Below are positions 33,918 through 45,378 of a DNA stretch of 64,000 nucleotides, in pieces. A program made the position numbers and the translations under genes. Numbering within the stretch: position 1 is the first letter of the stretch; each line of letters begins with the position of its first letter. This DNA comes from Bedellia somnulentella (taxonomy: Eukaryota > Arthropoda > Insecta > Lepidoptera > Bedelliidae): positions 14,372,323 to 14,436,322 of the forward strand of contig OY755188.1 of NCBI GenBank assembly GCA_963576735.1. Reading direction: 5' to 3'. The notes under the pieces were generated by a model. The model saw only the letters and a program-made list of their open reading frames with translations. It did not search any database and was not told the origin of the DNA.

Positions 33918-34288
33918 TTACGGCTATATGTCCTAAAAGGGGTTGCGAGCTACTGAATTGGGATTTCTCAACCACTTACGGAAATCTCGATTTGCTATTT
34001 CTCAATAAATAGTTTCATGGTTAGTAGTCAAGATTGATGCGCCCGAAGGTGATAGGTTCGTCCCAACTGAAGCAATTTATTCTAGTAAGGGATGTATCTA
34101 ATATATTAACTTTATTATTGTTTTCGCATCAATAATAATTATTGAATCTATATAGATACGTTCTGTGTATGACTTCCAACTTTAGTTGCCGCATTCCTAG
34201 TCCACAGTAATAACATACATACATCATACACATAGTCAAGGCTATAAATCCCTAAAGGGGTAGCGAGAGTTTCAGAATAATAAATTTG
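33918..34288 (-). repeat. SINE-B fragments, degenerate
   Basis: 33918-33985 (TTACGGCTATATGTCC, AAAAGGGGTTGC) and 34212-34288 (ACATACATACATCATACAC, AAATCCCTAAAGGGGTAGC). Confidence 0.65.
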
Positions 34289-34798
34289 TATCTCATACGA
34301 CAATTTCCACACACTTGTATTTCCACACATTTACTTATTATTACATTGATTGCCAAAAAAAAAGTTAGCGACGTAAAAAGTGTCATTATGAGCAAAAAGT
34401 ACTCACATGAAAATACATACCATATTTATGCTATGTATACTTAAGCTATTTAGCTAGCACATTTCTAGCCATTTTCTAAAACTATTTCCTTGTCTCTAAA
34501 ATACTATACTTGTGCAACTGTGTTAATATTCCTGCCTTTTCGATTGCAAAGTTTCAAATCAGGCCAGAACTGCCTTGGGCCACTTGCAGAGTCATCGTCC
34601 AAAGTGGTTTGAATTGCATTTAACAGAATGTTGATTACTTCGACTCTTAGCTTTGATTTGTCATAGATATTCACTATTCCAGGGATTGTCCTAAAACTAC
34701 CTTTATAAAAATACACATACAATTTATTTGATGAATACGAATGTTTGCGTCTTAGTCTTAAATCTTATTAAAATGAAAATTGTATATTATTAAATATA

Positions 34799-35152
34799 AC
34801 ATAACATAACATAACATAAACGTTCACGCCGAATATCCCCGAAGGGGTTGGCAGAGGTACTAATACTTCTGAACATCACGTGACTTTGTCACCTGGTATT
34901 CAGAGTACCCACGTTTTGAATGGACAGTGTACTCACGTGATAGGGGGCAGGCCTATCGCCGTTTTGTACGAATACACTGTCACATGACTAAGTACAACTC
35001 AACCATGTGGGTTTCCTCACGATGTTTTCCCTCACCGTTAACAACCATGATAAATTAACCACACATATGTCTTTAGAAAAGACAAATTGGTGTAGGCCCG
35101 ACCCAGGATTTGAACACTAGTCGTTTGCACGATAACCGAGTGTTCTACCCAC
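34799..35152 (-). repeat. SINE-A, nearly full length, with 8-bp TSD
   Basis: TAAATATA flanks both ends (34791-34798, 35153-35160). The first bases of the head are missing. It lies 180 bp upstream of homeobox exon 5. Confidence 0.93.
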
Positions 35153-35331
35153 TAAATATATCGGCAAGTTATCCTATCACAAGTGTTATGACTGTATTTC
35201 AATAGGGTCTAACTTGGTGTGGCCAAATTAAATATGGCCGTACTCATTTGTTTATTAGTATTTGAGTTAAGTTATAATATTGTGAGTGTACTCCGCAGGA
35301 ATTTTATATTAAACAAGTATTTTGTCCTCAG

Positions 35332-35473
35332 CACCACGGCAGCTACGAAGAGCTCCAAAAGGATATATTCTCATTATCTCAGATGGGAGGAGGCTCATAT
35401 CCCATGCCGCAAGGTTTCTCCATGGGGCACAGCGCCAACATGAGCGCTGTCGGGATGAGGCAGGATACAATGG
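35332..35473 (+). CDS. unc-42: Homeobox gene, exon 5
   Basis: 47 codons plus one base between TTGTCCTCAG and GTTAGT. It encodes HHGSYEELQKDIFSLSQMGG, then SYPMPQGFSMGHSANMSAVG and MRQDTM. The Met/Gly/Ser/His-rich composition and the FSMGHSANM and RQD motifs correspond to the C-terminal region of insect UNC-42-like proteins. Role in transactivation is not established from sequence. Confidence 0.93.
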
Positions 35474-37375
35474 GTTAGTATTAAATATTGATCTTATTTA
35501 CTACTTTTAGATTAGTACTGAAAGACATTTGGTACAATAATTGGAATACGTATAGGGCTCCTGCTGCAAAACCACTAACTTCTGGTCTGTTGTAAACATA
35601 GTACTTAGGTAATTAATATTTCTGGTGCACATTCCGATTGGATTTTCTTAAACTAAATAAACAGTATACTGAAAGTACATTTTAAAAGTACACTATGAAT
35701 AATAAGTTCTGAAATAAATGTGAGAACATCATTTTGAAGCGCGTAAAAAACCGGTATTATAGCTAACTCAAAAAGGCGTTTACCATAGCGCAAAGTAGTT
35801 ATTTAGGTATTACAATAATGGTCTAGACTGAAAAGGCTCATCGAAATAGAGGTTGCCGCCAACTTCCATCAACTTTCTATTAAATCCGTCAAGGCAATTA
35901 AAAAGTTGTGAGAAGACGCGCCGCTGGTGATCGGCCCTCATAGAAATATTCCTTTGAATAATGAGAAAACTTGTGCTTCGCCCTACATAGCCACCGGAAC
36001 ATCTGTTCAACTCTAAATAGAAATTAAATTGAATTTTTTCAACACTTCCTTCTCAGTTTGATATTACTTTTTGCTTCTTAGAAAATTAGTGGATAGAAAG
36101 TCTTTGTCTTGAAAGAATAACTGATGTTCGATACGGAACATTTTGATGGTGGCAATGTTGCAATCGATAGGTTGTATGTTATCGTTTATATGTATATAAT
36201 ATTAACATGCGATGGAAATACTTTGGATGAAGTTTGGTATCTCCAATCAGTAGGTACATTCAATTTGATAGACGGAGGAGAATTTGAATCGATACTTTTT
36301 AGTGCTTGAAGGATTACTCTTTGTTTAGAGCTACCAAGTTGTAGCGCAATGTTATAATATTAATTGGTTTACGCGCGCTAGGAATAAATATGTTATCTAT
36401 GTAAAAATGCTTTAAACGAATATATTAATACCTAATCTATAATATATTAGTATCTAATCCCACTTATGAATGATCTATGACGAGTATATTTATAAATGAA
36501 ATCAATTTATTGATATCGATCTGCGTTACTGTACATGAGACAAACTGACGAAACCTATAACCAAAAAGACCAAATAATCATATCTTTTTGTTACTATTAC
36601 CTTGAATTTTCCCAAATCCGTCAAACAGATAAAAACTGAAGCGTGATAAATCGCAATATTCGTAGGCGACATTCCTGCGTAGCAAAAAACGAGCGAGTAA
36701 TAGAGGCGAGGCATCGTAGCGTAGATATTCTAATAAGAAAATTTCCACTACATTTACGGTGGCGGGTGTCTCCGCGGGCGTCTTGGCAAATATCTTATTT
36801 CCTGCGGCGAGATTGCATCTTGAGAAAACGGGAGGGTCGATTTGGTTCCTCACTATTCGCTTCCCGACCCTCTTACTTATACTATACATATATAATCGTT
36901 ATGTGTATACGATACGACTTTTACTCGGTTTTCGCTCAATATTATCAGGAATTTATGCAGGTTGTAACGATCAATCACTAATAAATGCGTTATAACATTA
37001 ATTCAATACACTTAAGTGATGATTTAAATATTCAGGTTTAACTATATTGAACGAGGATAACTAATAAGGCCTCTATATTCAATCATCCAGATACATGAAT
37101 GTAGATTATTTTGACTCGATTTGAAATACTACTGTTAATGTTAAGATTGCCGTACGCGTGCAGTATTTGTTTTACAGGATGACGAGCATTTTTGTTTACT
37201 TTATTAATTGATCTGTCTCCGTCAGTGCAATAAATTTACCCAAGTAAGCTGGTTGTTGAAACCATCTTACCGCCACTTGCCGTGCAACCTCAATAACTTA
37301 AGTGTAGCCACATCTTTGCTGCTACATTTCATAATAAACACTCTATCGTTTACAAACCGTTTATTTATAAATGAA
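35474..37375. other. Intron 5, no recognised gene
   Basis: About 1.9 kb with short chance open frames. A GC-richer block at 36655-36860 on both strands lacks codon structure or splice signals and may be regulatory. Confidence 0.35.
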
Positions 37376-37428
37376 ATACATACATACATATGCTCACACC
37401 ATTAGTTCCAATTATAGTAGGCAGACGC
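37376..37428 (-). repeat. LINE-C 3' terminal fragment
   Basis: (TACA)n, ATGCTCACACCATTAGTTCC, ATAGTAGGCAGACG. Confidence 0.65.
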
Positions 37429-37630
37429 CCGATTTCTGAATTGAGTATTCAAGCTGAGAACAACTTAAGTATAGTTTTGTCTCATTCAGTTGTTAAGATT
37501 TCAATGCGACAGAACGATACTTAAGCTTAAACATAGCTTTATTGACTAAATTACATTACATTTTTAAATTACCATTTCAGTTCCCAAATAAATATATTTT
37601 CATTTTATTAATCATATTTTCATTTGCTAG

Positions 37631-37740
37631 GTATGAGTGCCGAAGACGAATGGTACAACAAGTCCCTGTCCGCCCTCCGGATGAACAGCGGGCACCACGC
37701 GAACCTGGCGGCCGCGCCCATGCTGCAGTACCAGACCTAA
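37631..37740 (+). CDS. unc-42: Homeobox gene, terminal exon 6
   Basis: Acceptor TTTGCTAG. The exon completes a Gly codon and encodes MSAEDEWYNKSLSALRMNSG, HHANLAAAPM and the terminus LQYQT before TAA (37738-37740). The DEWYNKSLSALRMN block and the MLQYQT end are family signatures, so this is the authentic C-terminus. The sequence after the stop remains GC-rich and open for 19 further codons (see findings). Confidence 0.96.
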
Positions 37741-37927
37741 TCGCTGCTCCACGGCGCTGACTACGCGCCGGCGCCGGCGCACGACTACACTACGCCTTGA
37801 ACGTAGCATTAGACTACGGTTTCTCGTAGACGTTCGGTTATGCACTTTTTTTGTATTAGGTTTAGATTGTTGTTGTTTTCACTTTGTTTTTGGTTTATCA
37901 GTTTTGTTTATAAAAGAATCTGCACTA

Positions 37928-38045
37928 GTAGCATGAGATTTGTGAGAGCTCATATGTCATATGGGAAGTGAGAAACTGACAGATTGCTCATACAAATAAT
38001 CTCACTTCTCACAAGACATACTCGCTCTCACACTCTTATGCTACA
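37928..38045 (+). other. Imperfect hairpin in homeobox 3' UTR
   Basis: GTAGCATGAGATTTGTGAGA and following bases pair with the inverse of CTCTCACACTCTTATGCTAC about 60 bp downstream. The arms are about 50 bp with several mismatches. It could be a small palindromic repeat or an RNA structure. Confidence 0.5.
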
Positions 38046-38703
38046 GGGAATTATTTCATTACAATATTCGTTGTGCATATAAGAACTGTTTCGCTAAGCG
38101 TGTCGTGTGCAGATATGGTATGTATGAATATCTTAATACGATAAAATCATTAAGTATAGCATTTCTTATTTGTGGTTACAAATAAGGATTATTTAAGAGA
38201 AATTTTGTTCGCGATTTCACATTCAATCGTGTGATGCTAGTCATAATGTTGTACAGCCATTTTAAATCAATTTTACATGTAAGTACATATATTTCTTATT
38301 GTTGTATTAAATTGAGACTTCATGAACCTACTCCGCAAAATTTGATTTTTTAATATCTTATTGCCATGTCTAACTTTATTTCTTAAACAAAATCGCGAGT
38401 TTTGTTTGCAACTTTAAGGAATACATGAAATAATCAGCAATTTTAATTTGTATAACTAAATTTCATATTACAGTTAAATATAACACTTATTATATTGTTA
38501 TCCTTTTTACTAAAACTAACAATAGCAAATACTGTCCTTTTTTATTTTGCATTTTATAATTCCTGATCCTCTTATCAGAACTACCTTAACCTCTAAGCAA
38601 ATAATGATGATTTTCAAAATTATGTTTTTGTATCTTGATTTTTTTAAATATTACTTAAATCTCAGCAAAGAAATTGTAAGAAGTTTATAAGAATCTGTAA
38701 AAA

Positions 38704-38709
38704 AATAAA
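38704..38709 (+). terminator. Candidate polyadenylation signal of the homeobox gene
   Basis: This is the first clear AATAAA after the stop, giving a 3' UTR of about 1 kb. A second AATAAA near 40070 could mark a longer isoform that includes a SINE-B. Confidence 0.4.
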
Positions 38710-38861
38710 TTGGAACAAAGTAAAAACTTCCTTCGAACCCGCTTATTTTAAACGATTCTTGTCTTAAAAAGCAATTTAACATACCTGTGTATACGCTGGG
38801 TACATTTCATGCTCAGTTAAGACATATTCGGTAACTAAAGTCATCTAATTTTTTTAACGTA

Positions 38862-39104
38862 CATACATATACTCACGGCTATAATTCCCCAGAAGGGGTA
38901 CCCAGAGCCAAGGAATTATAAATTCCTCAACCACTTTTGGAAGTTGAGTGGGGAAAAGGCGGTAAAATAAAGGTTTTCGGTGATGGGTCTCCAACCGCAT
39001 CGCCCAAAAATCCAATAAAAAGCCCCAATACCCTTATTGGCCTCTTACGACACCCGTGGGTAGAAAGGAGTAGCGTCATTCTAAGCCGGCACTACACGGC
39101 AACT
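38862..39104 (-). repeat. SINE-B with about 12-bp TSD
   Basis: TTTTTTAACGTA lies before and after the element. The 5' end is of the CCGGCACTACACGGC subtype with CACCCGTGGGTAG, like the copies at 16081 and 50370. Confidence 0.9.
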
Positions 39105-39592
39105 TTTTTAACGTATGAAACCAAATCAACTTTTTTCTTACTTACAAATTTTACTAAACAAGATCTTTCTCATTATTTTCTGGAAAAGTCAACAAGCGAT
39201 ATTATAATTTCGATTTCAGTTCCTACCGTTAATATGTTTAATTCGTGTTTGTTGTAAATAATCATTAATTTTGCATGATATTTTAGAATGTTGTCAGCTC
39301 AACGATGTAACGTATTTATAAGAATCGTCTAGTCAATGTAAAATTTAATGGCCAAAGAGTTTTAGTTCATTCTCATGTTGTATTTTTTACCTCGATCAAT
39401 TTAATTTATATGAATTATTTTTTGTATAGTTGTATTGAATAACTTTTCTATTTTAGCAGTAACAAATACATTTTAAATACATTTTTTAGTTCAAAATTTC
39501 ATATTTTATTAGAACCAGTTCCTAGGTTCAATACCTATTTAAATTAGCAGGATACACAAATGCTCTGAAGCATTATAGCGAGGGTTAATTAT

Positions 39593-39906
39593 AGTGGGCA
39601 TTACACGACAAAGTAAAAAAGTACGGTTGCAAGCGAATGTGTAGTATGTAATGTCACAAAGTATGTAGCAAATTCAGTGTGAAGCCAATACACACTGAGC
39701 CCGCCGGGCCGCCGACATAACCCGGCGGCACGACCCCGCGGCCTGTATGGAAAAAATATGTCTTGTACTAAAACTAGACCGCCGACAATAAGACATAAAT
39801 GTCGGCGGCCCGGCGGGCTCAGTGTGTATTGTGCTTAAGTAAGCTTATCACACTACACGTTTACTTGCTACCTTAATCTTCATAAAATCGTCGTGTAATG
39901 CCCACT
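39593..39906. mobile_element. MITE with AGTGGGCATTACACGAC inverted ends
   Basis: Outer arms AGTGGGCATTACACGAC match perfectly, and similarity continues inward imperfectly (GGTTGCAAGCGAATGTGTAG against GGTAGCAAGTAAACGTGTAG). A second palindromic element is nested inside. Confidence 0.8.
39686..39831. mobile_element. Nested palindromic element with 33-bp perfect GC-rich arms
   Basis: The left arm, starting CAATACACACTGAGCCCGCC and ending GCCGACAT at 39718, is exactly complementary to 39799-39831. The centre keeps further CCGGCGG pieces. Its GC content contrasts sharply with the AT-rich host MITE. Confidence 0.82.
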
Positions 39907-40349
39907 TTACACATGAGACATGAGATTTGTTTTATTTGTAATAGTAAAAATGACCCAATCACCCTAAAATATTGAAATACTTCATCAACAAAGACTGTTA
40001 ATAGTCGACGTAATAGATTGGTCAAATTGTGCATTTTTTGTAAATATACTGTTAAGAAAACTTGTCTTAATAAAGAAAACGTGTAAAATTTATTAAATTG
40101 TCAAAATCATAATATTTTTTTATTTTAATTTTACCTACCTTGATAATTTTAACAAAAATAGAAGTGTATTACAATATAGTTTTGATTATACTTCTGCCTT
40201 AAAAAGGAAAATATCTCGAAAATACTTCCGTCGGTTATAGCTATAGATGCTTGCGGGAAATGTTCCGAATATTTTGGAAACTTTCCGAAGTATTCCGAAA
40301 CTTTCTACTATTTTAAAATTGTAGATGTACTTAATAACACGACTACTAC

Positions 40350-40690
40350 TAGCCACTTGGATGAAGAGTAAGGAAATATTGCAAAATAAAGGTTGTTCGT
40401 GTTTGGTCTTCAACCGCTTTGCCTGAAAATCATTTAAATGCCCCAAAACCCTTACTCGCTTCATACGTTTATCCACGGGCGGAAATAGTGTGCCGACTAA
40501 CATATTTAGCTAAGACATTTGTGTGGTAAATTTTTCATGTTTGTTAACGATGAGGGAAAATATGGTGAGGAAACCCACGTGGCCAAGTTGTACTTAATCG
40601 AGTGACAGTGTATTCATACAAAAACGGTGGAAGGCTTGCCTCCTATCACGTAAGTGCAATGCGTAAGCAAAACGTGGATAATCAGTATGT
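40350..40690. repeat. Degenerate SINE-B (-) followed by degenerate SINE-A (+)
   Basis: 40350-40500 preserves GGTTGTTCGTGTTTGGTC, CAACCGCTTTGCC and CTTACTCGCTTCATACG. 40530-40690 preserves GAGGAAACCCACGTGGCC, GTGACAGTGTATTC and TATCACGTAAGTGC. Confidence 0.6.
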
Positions 40691-40965
40691 ACAACCATAT
40701 GTAAGGTGTAAGTGTAAAATGTAAGAGGCTGCATTTGTAAGATTTTATGTTTTAACTAAAGACTCTGATTTCAGTCATGTCTTTACTCCCGAGTTCCTTT
40801 ACTGAATTATATTATGTAGGTTGTGGCATGTAATTACCGACATAGCACAAAGAAAAAGTTAGCCCCTAGAAAAGTGAAAGTTAATGGTTTGTGGTAAGAG
40901 GATTAAAGGGAGTTGTGGTACTAGCTCGACTTTCTGAAGAACTATAATTAGAATTCATCTTATAA

Positions 40966-41035
40966 ATGTAGCCCTCAGCGGGATCAGACTCCACGATCTC
41001 CGGACCCAGAACCTAGTCACATACTAACGAGAACA
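40966..41035 (-). repeat. SINE-G fragment
   Basis: GCCCTCAGCGGGATCAGAC, ATCTCCGGACCCAGAACCTA match the tRNA-like head at 13950-14000. Confidence 0.5.
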
Positions 41036-41055
41036 CGGACGTAGTCATGAAATAC

Positions 41056-42314
41056 CAGCTATTCCCAGTAGTCTTACTAGATAGTCTTACCAGTAGAACT
41101 AATGGGAACTTTTTTCCCAATAGTCTTACCGAAAGTAAGACTTTGTCTATGTCATTTTTCTCATTAGTCTTACTGACCCAATTTTTTCTAAACATTGGCC
41201 TTGTATCTATTAGACATAGACAGGACCTTATTACATACACTTGATGGTAATATTCAGTTTTGCTGTTATTTATATGAAATGTCTATTTTTAGACACGCTT
41301 TTGTAAATGAGATAAAGGTTTTTTTTAAATACTTACAAACTTTTAATGTTTTTTGACATGAATTCCTCATGTGGGGATTATTACTCATAAATAAAAGATG
41401 TTTGGCAGAGCGACGGGGGCGTATACCCGAAGGTCGCGGGTTCGAACCCCGCCAGTGTCGAAATTTTTCTTTCCTTTAATAACATCTTTTATTTATGAGT
41501 ACTTACAAACTGTAGTTACATTCAACTTTCAATTGAAGTACTAGGAGCACATAAGTTACAAATTGTTTTGTCTTATAAACGCCCTTTAATGCGAAAATCC
41601 GTACAAATATTTTTCTACTGTTTAATGATCGCAACTTTTTTTTTTCGGTCGGCGCGCTTTTTCAATGAATCACGTTAGTAAGACAATATTTACAGTTTGC
41701 GTAGTCTTCCCACAATACCGAGGACTTGGTCAAGGCCGCGGGAAGCCGATGGACGAGGACAGCACAGACCCAGTCGTTGTGGAGATCTTTGGGGGAACTC
41801 TATGGCCCCTGTGGATGTCTCTTGGCTGTTGATGATTTAATTAAAGTCATTATTTGTTTGTAGAAACAAACTTGAAGATATTTTTGTATAAAAATAGTTA
41901 CCTTTTTTATTTATGCTGCTTTTATATTTATGAAACCCCGGTACTTTGTTAAAGTTATTTTACGTCTTGACGACTGCGTTGTGGTCGAAGATATATATCG
42001 AAATTATTTACTTCATGAGAAATACACCTCAATTAAATATTATGGAAAAGGGAATCAGCCAATTTAATCTATCTAATCTATAAAAAAAATTATCATACAT
42101 TTAAAGTCTAGGAGGAGATATGTCTATTAGTCTTATTTAGTCTATATAAAAGTTGGAATATTTAGATGTAGCAAAGAGTTTTGATTCGTGGGTAAGACTA
42201 CTGGGTGTTTTTTTTCCCAGTAGTCTTACTAGTAAGTCTATTGGGACAAAAAATCCCAATAGTCCTTCTGGTAAGACTATCTAGTCTAGTAGTCCTACTC
42301 TACTGGGAATAGCC
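41056..42314. mobile_element. DNA transposon with long compound inverted repeats
   Basis: Left arm (41057-41135) AGCTATTCCCAGTAG, then AGATAGTCTTACCAG and CCCAATAGTCTTAC recurs inverted at about 42200-42313. Each arm is itself built of short palindromes around AGTCTTAC and CCCAATAG. The interior has no transposase; it contains a SINE-D and a LINE fragment at about 41715-41810. Confidence 0.7.
41352..41508 (+). repeat. SINE-D with tRNA-like core
   Basis: GGCAGAGCGACGGGGG and GTCGCGGGTTCGAACCCC give A- and B-box regions on the + strand. The arms are variants (ACTCATAAATAAAAGATG and its inverse), and the tail lies on the left side as GACATGAATTCCTCATG. Confidence 0.82.
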
Positions 42315-42322
42315 GCTAAAAT

Positions 42323-42568
42323 ACATACATTCATATACTCACGGATATAAATCCCAAGAAGGGGTAGCCAGAGCTGAGGAATTATAAATGCCTCAGCCAC
42401 TTTTGGAAGGTGCGTGGGGAATAGATGGTGAAATAAAGGTTCTTGTTGATGGGTCTCCAACCGCATCGCCCAAAAATCCCTTAAAAAGCCCCAATACCGT
42501 TAGTCGCCTCTTACGTACACCCACCGGAAGAAATAGGGTAGTGCTATTCTAAACCGACACTACACAGC
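42323..42568 (-). repeat. SINE-B, near full length
   Basis: It runs from ACATTCATATACTCACGG to CCGACACTACACAGC, immediately beside the right end of the previous transposon. Confidence 0.9.
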
Positions 42569-42696
42569 AAATAAATAAAGCTATGAAATAAAGTATTTAA
42601 AAAAGTAAAAAAGTTCAATTTGGTGAGAAAAGTAAAGTATTAGCGACCCAATTAAAACATCTCTCAACAATAAAAAACCAACATCTCAATCAACAA

Positions 42697-42702
42697 TTTA
42701 AT
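42697..42702 (-). terminator. CFAP61: Possible CFAP61 polyadenylation signal (ATTAAA)
   Basis: ATTAAA on the - strand about 120 bp after the stop codon. No AATAAA is closer. Confidence 0.3.
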
Positions 42703-42823
42703 ACAACAAACCAAATCACAATTCACATAATAATTTCCACTCAGGAACACATATCAAAGTTTCACTAAGAACTATTCCTGTAGCTACATCTGAAGCATAT
42801 CAAATTAGTACTTAGTATTCACG

Positions 42824-43003
42824 CTAGGTGTCGCACCTGGGACATTCCTCTTCAAAGCCGTAAGCCGGTTGGGCATACTGTGGATTCACTATCTCGTATC
42901 GACGAATGTAGTTTGCTAGAGAATTCATTGTTATCGAATCACCCTTGATGTTTCGCCATTTTTCTAGAGCTTTTGCTAACTCTTCTGAGCCTTGGCCGCA
43001 TTC
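42824..43003 (-). CDS. CFAP61: CFAP61, last coding exon
   Basis: CFAP61 (FAP61, human C20orf26) is an axonemal protein of cilia and sperm flagella. It belongs to the calmodulin- and radial-spoke-associated complex near spoke 3 and carries a pyridine-nucleotide-disulphide-oxidoreductase-like fold. Thirteen exons here join in phase: 62265-62396, 61518-61715, 60501-60629, 59389-59552, 58527-58702, 56055-56250, 55478-55647, 52822-52931, 49219-49351, 48251-48424, 47344-47451, 43323-43406 and this one, giving 650 C-terminal residues. This exon encodes 59 residues (ECGQGSEELAKALEKWRNIK, then SLANYIRRYEIVN and a CPRC near the end) and stops with TAG. The acceptor is AAACCAG. Confidence 0.85.
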   Translation of the reverse strand, partial: ECGQGSEELAKALEKWRNIKGDSITMNSLANYIRRYEIVNPQYAQPAYGFEEECPRCDT

Positions 43004-43322
43004 CTGGTTTAAAAGTAAATGATCAACGATTAATATAGAAGTACCTAATTTGTTAGACGAAAGTGCCATGAATTGAAGCTACGAAATCTTATTCCATAAT
43101 AATTCTATAATCACACGACGACTCTTTGATTGTAGTTAGTGTTTTATCGATTTTAAAAAGAAAGATGTTTCGTTTTGGTTCTGATTTGGTTAAAAAATAA
43201 GGAAAAAAATTCAGAAATCTCCAAGTTTTTTTGTCAGTGTCCATAGTGCAATATTGAGACATAATTTGAGTATATCTTGGAAAGGTTAAAAAAGAGCACA
43301 AAACTTAAAACTGATAACTTAC

Positions 43323-43406
43323 AACATCGTTACATTTGGTTTCGCTGCAAGAACTCTCATACACTGTACTTATTGAGGCCCGAACTGATTCTGGCACTTT
43401 TTCTTC
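43323..43406 (-). CDS. CFAP61: CFAP61 exon
   Basis: 28 codons in phase 0, from TTCTACAG to GTAAGT: EEKVPESVRASISTVYESSC, SETKCNDV. The sequence is low in conservation. Assignment rests on good splice sites, phase and position between clear exons. Confidence 0.7.
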
Positions 43407-43442
43407 CTGTAGAATGTGATTAATTAAACAAATTATTATAAT

Positions 43443-43762
43443 ATAACATAACATAAACGTTCACGCAGAATATTACCGAAGGGGTTGGCAGAGGTACTAA
43501 TACTTCTGAACATCACGTGACTTTGTCACCTGGTGTTCAGAGTACCCACGTTTTGCATGGACAGTGTACTCACGTGTTAGGGAGCAGGCCTATCGCCATT
43601 TTGTACGAATACACTGTCACATGACTAAGTACAACTCAGCCATGTGGGTTTCCTCACGATGTTTTCCCTCACCGTTAACAACCATGATAAATTAACCACA
43701 CATATGTCTATAGAAAAGACAAACGATAACCGAGTGTTCTACCCACTGGGCTATCACGGTTG
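43443..43762 (-). repeat. SINE-A with small internal deletion
   Basis: All family blocks from the tail to GGGCTATCACGGT are present. About 45 bp around the B box are missing (GACAAACGATAACCG junction). Confidence 0.9.
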
Positions 43763-43860
43763 TTATTTGACGGTTTAAATTATTACTGAAAACTATTTAA
43801 TATTCAATTTGTTAGATAGGTGTAGAACTATTTATAAAATCACGCCTTCGTCTATTTAGA

Positions 43861-44030
43861 AGAAGAAGAAGAAGAATTAATGTTTATTTGGTTATTAACA
43901 CAAGACAATGACAAATATATATAAAAAAAAAATCATTACCAAAAAGGCCTTGACTCAGCACTCGTATGGCGAGTATATACTCATCATACGCTGATTTTCA
44001 GTCAAAGCCCTGAAAATATTTATTTAATTA
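43861..44030 (-). repeat. LINE 3' UTR-like repeat, (GAA)n end
   Basis: (AGA)n followed by TTAATGTTTATTTGG and, later, CCTTGACTCAGCACTCG. It is related to 24302-24625. Confidence 0.45.
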
Positions 44031-44275
44031 TATCCGTATATTTATTCATTTATTCATCTACTTAAAGTCATTTTGTGGTTAATTAATCTACATCACTGAC
44101 CTCCATTATTCTATATAAGTAAGCTGGACTAATGATACGTACTCGTATTAAAATGACAGCCACTTATTGTGCCGATTTGAAGCGCCCCCAATGCGGGGGA
44201 AAGAAACTAAATCTGACGTAAACTGCAAAATGCAAATATATCTATGGTTTTTATAAACAACAATATTCAATAGTT

Positions 44276-44410
44276 TAAATCTTTTTGTTCATGAAAACCT
44301 CATGTGGGGATTAATACTAATAAATAAAGAATAAATAGAGAAAAGAAAAATTTTTGTCCCGCCTGTGTCGAAATTTTTCTTTCCTTTATTTATTCTTTAT
44401 TTATTAGTAA
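44276..44410. repeat. SINE-D, core-deleted fold-back copy
   Basis: The tail is on the left (TTAAATCTTTTTGTTCATG). Arms ACTAATAAATAAAGAATAAA and their inverse flank a minimal TTGTCCCGCCTGTGTCG centre. Confidence 0.8.
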
Positions 44411-45035
44411 TATTCAATAGTGCTGTGAACCAGCTGTGAAATCAGTTTCGATAAAACTTACCGATATAGGACGTAAAGTGCCTATAGACAAATTGTGAAA
44501 CAAAGAAAACCTTGTAATTTACAGGCATGAAGCTACTAACTAAACAGAAGAGCGTACTTACAAAAATATGGTAAACAAAAATGCAATTTATTACCATGCT
44601 ATAAAGTTAATTATCTTTTAAAGACTGTCAAGCAGAGAAACGTCCTAGAACGAGAGCCGTGTGAGAGAGAAGTGTGTCCCGCCCGCACGGTTGCCAGTCG
44701 AGATTAAGTTCAAAGAAAAATAAATTAAACTTATTTATAGGGAGTATTTTATAAAAAGCAGGTTATTAACTGTTCCTTTTTTGTATTTTATTTTAATTAT
44801 TATTGTCGCCTATCGATTTGGAGATAAATAATTGGTTAAGTTTGGCAAAAGGGATATTAATATTTGTCACGGGTATCCCCATCGAAACAAGATAAATGTG
44901 GTGTCCACAATTTATCATCTGTTTGAGTGTTTTGGAGCTTTTAACATTTAATAGTGATAAATATGGGTTCATGTTATGAAACAATAAATAAAATAACCTG
45001 TATCTATATCTGTATCTGAATTTGGTTTTGCTCAA

Positions 45036-45086
45036 AAAGTGGCGGAGGAAATTTTAATTCTCAAGCACTGGCTACCCATTTTTTTA
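45036..45086 (+). repeat. SINE-B fragment
   Basis: AAAAAGTGGCGGAGGAAATT, then CTCAAGCACTGGCTACCC. Confidence 0.5.
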
Positions 45087-45209
45087 TAATCTATTAATTA
45101 AGAATAAATATGTATAAAAAACACGTTGATTTACCAAAAACAATGTATATAAGTGTAAATATAAGTGTTTTTATAATATATTTTTTTATAATGTATGTAT
45201 GTAAATATA

Positions 45210-45378
45210 ACTAATAAATAAAGGATAAATAAAGGAAAGAAAAATTTCGACACAGGTGGGGATCGAACCCGCGACCTCGGGTATACGCCCCCGTCGCTCT
45301 GCCAATTGAGCTACCGTGTCAAAGGCTGCGAGCGCATCAGGTCCCCACATGAGGTTTTCATGAACAAAAACATTCAAA
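45210..45378 (-). repeat. SINE-D with complete tRNA-like core
   Basis: - strand TAGCTCAATTGGCAGAGC and GTCGCGGGTTCGATCCCC. The + strand side ends CATGAGGTTTTCATGAACAA, so core and tail are in opposite orientation. Confidence 0.82.

Noticed and set aside
36526..36995. Overlapping open frames on both strands in intron 5
   Set aside because: Mutually overlapping in several frames, no family motifs, no splice support.
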